Shown: positions 56,475 to 64,000 of the stretch, one piece after another | Position numbering within the stretch: the first letter of the stretch is position 1 | How the letters are laid out: each line of letters starts with the position of its first letter | NCBI GenBank assembly: GCA_025558075.1 | Contig: JAHLKF010000006.1 | Location: 868,001-932,000 of the forward strand | Source of the DNA: Gaertneriomyces semiglobifer | Lineage: Eukaryota > Chytridiomycota > Chytridiomycetes > Spizellomycetales > Spizellomycetaceae | DNA: 64,000 nt | Direction: 5' to 3' | Program-made: the position numbers and the translations under genes | The notes under the pieces: generated by a model | What the model was told of the DNA's origin: nothing | The model's input: the letters and a program-made list of their open reading frames with translations, nothing else | The model's database searches: none

Positions 56475-56916
56475 TGATGTGCTCCCCACCCTGCGAACAG
56501 GGATCAACTATGTAGATAGTTTTTTTTTGGATTTTTTAGAGTGAGTACCTGTCATTTGCGCATGTAATGTATTTGATATAAGGTGTACGTGAAAGTCGAG
56601 AAATAAAGTTTCAAACTCTATGGCGAGGCAGAATGACCCTCACAACATGGACCAGCACTGAGTGCCACATGCTGAGCCAGCAATCGCGATGGGGACTACA
56701 AGTCAAGATAAAAGAGGTACGGTTCACGTGGCTTTTCCAGGTAGCTCTACGGTCAACGTTGCAAAGCAATGGGTGCTTTTGTAAACCTTGTGTGATGTTG
56801 ATTCAGTAATCGGATTATCAAAATGCGTTACGTCTACTATTGTGGTGTGGGGGGTATCAGAAGGATTCGGGAACTTTGACAATGGTGATCAACTATCTAA
56901 CCTATTCGTATCTAGA
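56475..56916. other. convergent 3' intergenic region
   Basis: 442 bp between converging stops; an AATAAAG polyadenylation-like signal at 56602 would serve the plus-strand gene. No other feature. Confidence 0.45.
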
Positions 56917-59020
56917 TTACGGCGAAACACCTCTCTCTCGCATCCTCTCTCGTATCCAGTCCGTTTCCTCCCTCACAAGCTCTCCAGCCTCCTCATACAT
57001 TCTCAGGACGCTTCGGTACGTCTGCGCCGGAGGCACAATCAACTTTTCCTCCATTTCCATCAGCAATTGAAACGCCACAACGTAATCTTCAATTCGACAG
57101 CAGCATTCGATCAACGCGGCGTACGTCTCACGATCGGGAACCATTTCGGGCTCCCGCATCATTGAGAAGCGGAGATCTCGTATTGCGAACATGGCAGCAC
57201 CACCGGCCGGGTCACGGTCAGCGGCACAATGTGAAAACACTGCCTGATATAGTTTGATACTCCGGGGGATTCCAGTAAGTCGCATATCCACCAACCGCTG
57301 TCGCCCTTCTTCGTACAACCGCAACGCAAATAAAGAGCTAATCAACGCAGATGCGCTTTCCGTATCGTGACTAATCCCTTGCTCCAACATTTCCGATTCG
57401 TACGTGAGAATTAATAATGCGGCATCATCAAAGTCTTCACCTATCCTTGGCGCACAGGAAGCGAACATATTTGCGTATGACACGGTGTCCGGGCTGTAAC
57501 CTGCTTTCTGCAGCGCTTCAAAAACACGCGATGCCTCCGTCATTCGCGTAGATAGGGGTAACTCCGGCGCCTCTGCCCACGCGCCGATTAATAAATTATA
57601 CGTTGATCGCTCAGGAATCACTCCAGATTGGCGAATATCATCAAAGGTACTTTCCACGCTCCTGATTGACTGAAGGCCATCATAAGCTCTCACGATGCCC
57701 AAGGAAATCACCGATTCGCAAACTGATGGTGTGATCGCTGTCGGTACCCGTTTGAAGTCGGCCCATGTGGTTGTCCACCGTGCATGCAACTCACGACGTT
57801 CGTCTCGCACTTCCGTGCGAAGCATTCGGTTACGCATCACCTGCAATAATGACTCATCCAATGAATAGAGCCATTCGTCGCGTAAAGACAGCGGTATTTC
57901 TAGCTGGTAAACTACTTCGCGGGTCTTCATTCTGAGCAGCCAAGCAGTATCGTAGTCGTCCAATAAACGTTCCAGTATGGCTCGCCCCACCGCAGCCCCT
58001 AGTAATGCATCCTCTGGAAACCGAACAGACCCGCTTTGTGCTTTGATCACCTTTAACAACAATTGGTATCTATCGACCGCTCGAGATAGGGTGTTCTGTG
58101 ATGGGGCGCATCTTGTCAAAGCGAAAGTAGCGTATGCGTTGAAGAGAAAAGAGGTACCAATCTCAACCGACGATGCTAGAGATTGCTCAAGCAACTCATA
58201 TTCGTCCATCATTGCGTAGGCCTAGTAGTGACGGATATATAAATGGGTCTTTAAGGAAACGCAACCCAACATTCCTTACCACCAACTTCAGACCAGCCAC
58301 CTCGTCTTCGAGAGCCCGATCGCCCGCAAGTCGTCCGAGAATGACCAAAGCGGGCTTCGCATATTGTGGTCCTCCTTTGATCAATAGAATCCTGGCAATT
58401 TCCAGAAATGCCTCATTTGAAGGTTGAATCTTCCCCGATGTCATGTGATGCTTCCGTTCCAACTGGCTTAAGACTCGCACTAACCCCGGTGCGCCCTCAG
58501 GACCCCTTCCAGCAGCTCGCAGAACCGCAGTAAATATTTTACTACTAGGTTTGATCCCTCGTTGCTTCAAGTATCCGAGTATCTTCATCGCGGTCTCCGA
58601 ATCCCCTATTCGTGCACACGCCTGTACAACGACCTCGTACGCTTCCATGGTTGGGACGCCTTCTCGACATAATCTAGAGAACTCGGCAACAACGGCTTCC
58701 ATATTATTCGCGTTCAAAGCCATCCTCAAGGCGCGTGTAGCGTTGTGACATTCTGGGACGGACACTGTGCGAAGACAATGCTTCAGTGGCTGATTGAAGA
58801 AAGGGATAGATTCGTGTGCAGTAAACTCACCATCGACGGCAGCAGCAGTGCTGACATTCATGCTACGAGAGGCACATAGCTGTGAGGTAAGACGTTTCCG
58901 ACTGTGGTGTACTATCTTCCTCAATCGCGGCGTTTGCTGGGAAACGAGATCACGTTGGTGTCCGGTTAGCAAGCAGCGCAGATGTCTCCACGTCTGGCTC
59001 GACACCTGTAGTCCACTCAT
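56917..59020 (-). CDS. pentatricopeptide-repeat (PPR) protein, probably mitochondrial
   Basis: About 680 residues. PPR proteins bind organelle RNA. The leader MSGLQVSSQTWRHLRCLLTG is basic and Ser-rich, fitting mitochondrial import. Several PPR units are readable (EAYEVVVQACARIGDSETAM; STYNLLIGAWAEAPELPL; DTVSYANMFASCAPRI; ETYAALIECCCRIEDYVVAF). Two long frames overlap by 17 bp with a frame change at 58196-58212; an intron at 58222-58279 (GTAAGG...CTACTAG) joins AGLKLV to AYAMMDEYELLEQ and explains it, so this is one gene and not a frameshift. The target RNA is unknown. Divergent from the CUE-IFT46 gene across 221 bp. Confidence 0.85.
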
Positions 59021-59241
59021 CCTGTGCCCTCTCTCCTATCTCTCCTTCTGACGACGGATATTGATGAGTTGCCTGTTAAAAAACAGTTGTTGAAGGCCGA
59101 GCAAATCCGCCGAACGCAGTGGGGGTAAAGCCCTAATTGCGTAAGCAGTCGGAATGCTCGTAACGCGTTCTCGCGCTAGTTTCCTCTTGAAAAGCGAGTG
59201 CCTTTTTTGAGGCAGCAGGACGGCACGGGCTGAAAGGGAAA

Positions 59242-61503
59242 ATGGATAGTGAGGACGAGAGCCAAGATAATATTGCGCTCGCCCAACTAATTGCCTATTT
59301 CCCGGATGTCGATCCAGAAGTCCTTTTCACTGTTTTGAGAAGAGTGAATTACGATGTTGACGCAGCCGTGAGTGCTTTGGAGCGGGCTACAGACGCCGGC
59401 CAGAAAAGTACATCTGCGTCTGGAAACCGTCCTTTAAATAGTAGAACTCGCAAGAGAGTTGAAGAGGCTGATGCTGCTATGGCGCAAGATCTGCAAGCAA
59501 AGATGGCCAGGCCACCGACTGCAGTGAGGGAGAAGCTGAAGGATCAAGCGATGGACGATGAACTGCTGGCTCGCGTTATTGCAATGGAGGAAGATGAAGC
59601 ATATGCTCGAAAGTGAGTATACGAGGTTCGTGTTATGCTTGTCTATTAGGTGGCGGCAGTGCTAGAGCACCCAATCTTCGCCAAAAAAGACAAGCTGACC
59701 GCTTGCAACCAGGCTGCAAAGTGACTTTGAAAAAGGAATAGATGCCCCGGTTCGTCCATATAGTGCTTTACGAGCTCAAGTTCCAACAAAGTCGGAGAGT
59801 AACTTGACTGAAGTGGGCACGCCGTTTCAAGCCCGGCCATTACGAATGTCTCAAGTTGTAAAATCAAGAGAGCACATGAGCCAGAACGATTTACATGTGG
59901 CCGAAGATGTAAACAACGATTATATTGGACGGAGCGGAGCTTTCACAGACTTGAGCAAGGATGAGCACGTGAACAAGGATGAAACTACAGCTCGAGTCAC
60001 CGCTTTAAAAGGCGGTGTGTTCACCTCGGCGGACATGGTGGCCAACCTCCCTGGTTCAGAAAGAGATGAGGCAATGCCGTCTGAGATTGACGTTGCAGAG
60101 CTCGGCTACGATCAACCGCTACCTCGCAATTCTTCCACAGTATCTGAAGTCAGGAGTGCAACGCCTATAGAAGTCCCCAGACGAGCAACACGACCCGAGA
60201 GCGCCCGTCGAACAGGCAGACCTACGACCGCGGTAAGTTTTACATACGTTACCGGAGAATCATTCACGTTTGTTAAATACGGGTGGTGGTTAAAGGGAGC
60301 TCAACGAAATATGGATGACATTGCTGAAATGGAGATAAAAGGGGATGCCCCGAGACTCAATAACGATCAACAAATACTGGCCAACAGAGGCATTCCAGTG
60401 CAAGTACCAGTTCGAGAGGATAGTTTGCACTATGGCTTCGACACCGATGCCGAAGCGTTCCTCAGTCAGAGTCGGCCACGAGGAGCAGCAACGGTTTCCA
60501 AAAGTGGCAATTTGTCCGGTGCAAGTAGCGATCGATCGAAGACATCAAGATCAGAGAGTCTAGAGAAGACAAGCAATAATGATATCAGCTCGGAGCTCCG
60601 TTCAGAAATCGAAGAGCTATTTACTTACATCAATGTTTTCAAACCGCAAACCTTTGACCTGACACCTGAACTGAAATGTTTTATCCCTGATTACATCCCC
60701 GCCATCGGCGACATTGATCCGTTAATCAAAGTATGATTGTGTGAAACGGTACCATCAAACCGTTCTTCGATTGCTTACTACGTCTTCCAGGTTCCAGTCC
60801 CATCTCGATGGCCGGACGGTGAACGGAAGCCTGTCGACCGTAAAAAGATTCCAAACTTCGGAATAACCATACTTGACGAGCCTAGTATTCGGCAAACCGA
60901 CCCTGCTGGTAAGATTGAGCTGGTGCTTGAATGTTTGCGAATTAATTCTTATCAATGAACGGGCGGCCTTCAGTTCTGGATCTCAAGCTGCGAGCTCTCC
61001 ATAAAACTGTCCCGACGGAGAAAGGGCAATCGACAAGGATAAGGACCATTGATGCCACTACCACAGGAGATGGTCTCAAAGCTCTCGCGCAATGGGTCCA
61101 GAACATGGGTAGTGTCAATGCAGTGAAGCCCCAAGCAGAAGTCAACTACTCGAAAACCATGCCAGACCTCGAACGATTGATGGCGCAGTGGCCACGGCAG
61201 TTGGATAAAGCGTTCACGCGTGGAGAGGTTTGGCTATATTCTTGTTTGTTTTCCGCCGTCATCTTCGTTCATTAAGGACGGTTGGACCAGATTGGAGTAC
61301 CGCCGGCGGACATCAACCTTTCCTTAACCGAATACTCTGAGCTTGCCTGTGCGATTCTCGACATTCCGGTTCATCCTTCACAAAGAAAGCCAACCGAGAG
61401 CCGCGCGATGATTGAATCCCTGCATGTTCTCTTTTCTTTGTTTGCTACTTTCAAAAACTCACAACACTTTGGCCGAGATAGCGGGAAGACCTCCAACAGC
61501 TAG
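59242..61503 (+). CDS. IFT46: CUE domain-IFT46 fusion protein (intraflagellar transport complex B)
   Basis: About 625 residues in six exons. Residues 1-55 are a CUE-type ubiquitin-binding domain (ALAQLIAYFPDVDPEVLFTV; RVNYDVDAAVSALERA), followed by the helix DDELLARVIAMEEDEAYARK. An intron at 59614-59711 (GTGAGT...AACCAG) continues in frame to LQSDFEKGIDAPVRPYSALR. After a 240-residue disordered linker with another intron near 60231-60299 comes the IFT46 domain: EIEELFTYINVFKPQTFDLT, FIPDYIPAIGDIDPLIK, ITILDEPSIRQTDPA, then YSKTMPDLERLMAQWP and, in the last exon, LACAILDIPVHPSQRKP and IESLHVLFSLFATFKNSQHF. IFT46 is an IFT-B core subunit needed for flagellum assembly. A fused CUE domain is not part of the animal or green-algal protein as I know it. 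Confidence 0.88.
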
Positions 61504-61695
61504 ACAAGCTTAAATATCGCTTGGTGCTCGCATTGGGAGAAAGCTTGTATATTACAAAATATCCACATATCCTGTTCTTTACAGGGTCGGTCATACCTAC
61601 AGGCCGACCTCCTACATTTCTCGTATACGAGGTTCTGAAAGTCTGTACAGCAAAGTGTTCTGCGAACTAATTTGACGAATGAGGCAGAGGGAACT

Positions 61696-63521
61696 TCATT
61701 CATCATCAACGCTGAGAATGCGTTCTATACAGGCCATGATGTGTTCTTCCGTCGCGTTGGAGAATTCAGGCACCAAAGTTGGATCCGGAAGGCTTTCACA
61801 CACCTCCTGAAAAGATGAGAGCATACCTTCCGTGATTCCGCCATCAATTGTAATGGGAAAATCAGCTGGACGGCCGATGCCGCATACTGGGAACGCATTG
61901 TGAAATGGTGCTAGTGATGGCGAATCCGTACCAGGAGATTCATGCTGAATGGATTGACGGCGCAAAAACGGGCGCCTTAACATATTTACAGGTTCGGAGC
62001 AGCGTCGAACGGGTCGTACTGGTCGATGGTAGGAATGCGATGTTGAAGACAACGGCGAATTCAGCGGCATGTTCCATTGCATCTCTGTGGAGACGCCATC
62101 ATACGTATGTCCCACACAATCGCAGTCATGAGAATGTCCCGGGGCGTCCATTTGAAAGTTCTGGCTCACATTGAGTAAATCTGCCGCTTGGTTGTTGGCA
62201 AAAGAATCTTCCCTAATGGGATCCCGCAGCGCGTCCATCATCATATGCGAGTGCGCTTGCTGCTGAGGATGTACGGCCCTCAATGGGCTTTGTGGCTGCG
62301 ATGCCACGCACATCTTATCAAATGAGGCTATAAATTCGGACGGGCATGAGCCTCTTCGGGCGGATCCCCAACTCATCGGTGTTTCGGATGGCGCGAAGCA
62401 AACTCCAGGTGGAATAAATGATGCACCTGGCGTCATAGGAGTGCTGGCAAACGCGCTCGATGGTGTTCCAGTTGGGGTGCATGAAGTGGTGACTTGGCCT
62501 TGACCCCAGCTTGTTGTAGGAATCGTGATAGTGAGGGCACGCTTACGGAGGGCAGGACGGATTCCTCTATCCCTGCTATGCCCAGTGACCGCTGTTTTTC
62601 TGGAAGCATTCTGCGTCGTCCCATCAGGCGGCAGCTTATGGATAGTAGCGGGACCTGTAGGTAACATTACGTAGGACGATCCTGAGCTGTGCGCACGTGA
62701 CATCAACAGACGAGCTGACGGCTTTTCATCAACAATGCATGCCTCCGGCAACGAGGTTGCCCGTTCTCGAGAGTAAGGATTTCGTCGATGCTGAGTGGTG
62801 AGCTCACTCGATGTCGAGCATGCAGTTGCACGGGAAGTTGCATATATGTGGTCGTCTTGTCGGGGCAACGACAGGGGCGCAACAGCAGGGAATGTGTATG
62901 ACGCTGACAGCGCATCCTCGGGAAAAAACGATACTGTTCCATTGATGGAAGTCACATGAGGCACGTAGTCCACCTGGCCAGCATGCTCAGGTACGGCCGC
63001 CGATTTGTCTTCCGTATTAGATGTTGTTTTCTCGGGTACCGAGGTGCTGGCTTCACTTTTCGCATTTTCCGCGCTGTTTCCACCATCATATCTCTCCGTA
63101 ACGACCTTCTCCAGCGTGGCTTTCAGTAATCCCTTTTCCTTTGCTCTCCTGTTTTGAAACCATACCTGGACGCTGCGTGGTAGCATGCCCAGCTGTTCGG
63201 CAAGCCTTTCTCTCATTTTGGAGGTCGGCTTCGGATTCTCACGGAAGACAGACTCGAGAACGCCTAGTTGGTATGGTGTGGTTTTGCGCCGGGTCTTATG
63301 TTCGTACGGATTGTATGACTGTAGGAGAGATGACGGAACCGTCAGAGATGCATCGCAAATGCGAGACCGGTTATAGCCGGTCGGCGGGCGGAACTACAAC
63401 TCACATTCCCTGCGACGACAGGCGGCGGCGGCGTGGGCCAATACGTAAGGATAGGATACCCGTCACCATCCAATGGGATACTCCGCTCCGTCGGCGGCGA
63501 GTCGGGTGCGTACGCAGCCAT
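61696..63521 (-). CDS. homeodomain transcription factor
   Basis: About 570 residues, two exons. The first exon (MAAYAPDSPPTERSIPLDGD) ends VVAGN at a GTGAGT donor near 63407; the acceptor (CCTACAG) near 63317 resumes SYNPYEHKTRRKTTPYQLGV. The homeodomain follows: HKTRRKTTPYQLGVLESVFR (arm and helix 1), NPKPTSKMRERLAEQLGM (helix 2), RSVQVWFQNRRAKEKG (helix 3, with the diagnostic WFQNRRAK). It has no three-residue loop insertion, so it is a typical rather than TALE homeodomain. The C-terminal 430 residues are Ser/Pro/His-rich with an acidic end (ACIERILSVDDE), a possible activation region. Similar to fungal HD-like regulators (Pho2/YOX1 type), but no orthologue assigned. Confidence 0.88.
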
Positions 63522-64000
63522 CTACCTGTTGTGTTGATGAGTGGGAAGATCACACGCGTTAAGAAAGAGCGAGCTGGAACTCACTTTCTCAAAACTCTAC
63601 AAGAATTCCTATAACCAGCACTGAATAGACGATGAGACGTCTAGAGGAAAGAAGAGGATGAGCAGTCCCGTCGCTGACTCTAGATTTATGTTGCTTGTGG
63701 GATTCTGACCAGTTGTAATGAGGCTTTCTAGTAGGTATATCTCTGGTCTCTGTGGGCCCTCTACACCAGCTCCAGGTCTTTCACCACAATGCTGGATATA
63801 GCCGAGTGAGCCTGGACGGTGGCTGTTTCAGAAATAAGGGACGGATCCTTACTCTGGCGGGGGGAGTTGAGCGCGAGGAAGGGTGCAGGGTGCAAGGTAG
63901 ATGGAGGCTCAGAAATGGCCCAATATGAGGTCAAGATCGAGGTTTGGGAGACTGCAACCACTGTAGCTGGCAAAGCAGGTGCTCTTCATACAGCAGAGCT
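63522..64000 (-). other. upstream region of the homeobox gene and possible edge exon
   Basis: 479 bp. A minus-strand frame at 63761-63976 begins just after an ACAG acceptor-like site near 63977 and reads VVAVSQTSILTSYWAISEPP to SSIVVKDLELV before a stop at 63761. It could be the last exon of a gene beyond the right edge, but it has no similarity and might be chance. Confidence 0.25.

Noticed and set aside
58196..58212. Apparent frameshift splitting the PPR gene into two overlapping genes
   Set aside because: A consensus intron at 58222-58279 restores one continuous frame (AGLKLV to AYAMMDEYELLEQ).
1..64000. Transposons, integrated viruses, CRISPR arrays, rRNA or organelle DNA
   Set aside because: No transposase, reverse transcriptase, terminal repeats, regular spacer arrays or rRNA-like sequence seen on either strand.

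Overview
This window is nuclear DNA of an intron-rich, compact-genome eukaryote, almost certainly a zoosporic (flagellated, chytrid-like) fungus. The evidence is the combination of fungal families (Zn(2)Cys(6) transcription factor, SUP35-type eRF3 with a Q/N/Y/G-rich N-terminus, AVO2-like ankyrin protein, SEA/GATOR2 subunit) with flagellar genes: an IFT46 homologue (59.2-61.5 kb) and a sperm-tail PG-rich-repeat protein (20.0-21.7 kb). Almost every gene carries short spliceosomal introns, mostly about 55-75 nt, with GTRNGY donors, a CTRAY-like branch site and CAG/TAG acceptors. I resolved most exon junctions by eye from frame, splice signals and family conservation. No organelle, plasmid, transposon, tRNA, rRNA or CRISPR signature was seen.

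Layout, left to right: an amidase running off the left edge (-); mitochondrial bL36 (+); p47/SHP1 UBX protein (-); AVO2-like ankyrin protein (+); membrane-anchored alpha/beta-hydrolase without a nucleophile (-); a 10-knuckle CCHC protein (+); two large unknown proteins (-), the second tail-anchored; MIOS/SEA4 (-); PG-rich-repeat flagellar protein (+); CENP-X/MHF2 (-), easy to miss; proteasome chaperone PAC1 (+); XRCC3/RAD57 (-); RPB9 (-); eRF3/SUP35 (+); four-CBS protein (-); methylcrotonyl-CoA carboxylase alpha (+); eIF3d (+); a divergent protein kinase with a 24-nt microexon (-); a short unknown ORF (-); LRR-like protein (+); ankyrin/double-CCCH protein (-); a repeat-rich gene-poor stretch (42.6-44.3 kb); low-complexity unknown (+); secreted HExxH metalloprotease (-) whose 3' end is tandemly duplicated; Zn(2)Cys(6) regulator (+); dsRBD protein (-); OMA1 (-); a poorly understood 1.7 kb gap; unknown (+); PPR protein (-); a CUE-IFT46 fusion (+); a homeodomain protein (-); and a possible edge exon.

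The genes are mainly housekeeping and do not form one pathway. Loose themes are translation (SUP35, eIF3d, bL36m, CCHC protein), TOR signalling (AVO2-like, MIOS), proteostasis (p47, PAC1, OMA1), DNA repair/chromosomes (XRCC3, CENP-X) and the flagellum (IFT46, PG-rich protein). Many are divergent pairs over 0.2-0.5 kb promoters. The octamer TCACGTGA recurs close to several start codons. The most notable observations are the CUE-IFT46 fusion, the microexon kinase, the CCHC exon-intron duplication and the catalytically dead hydrolase.
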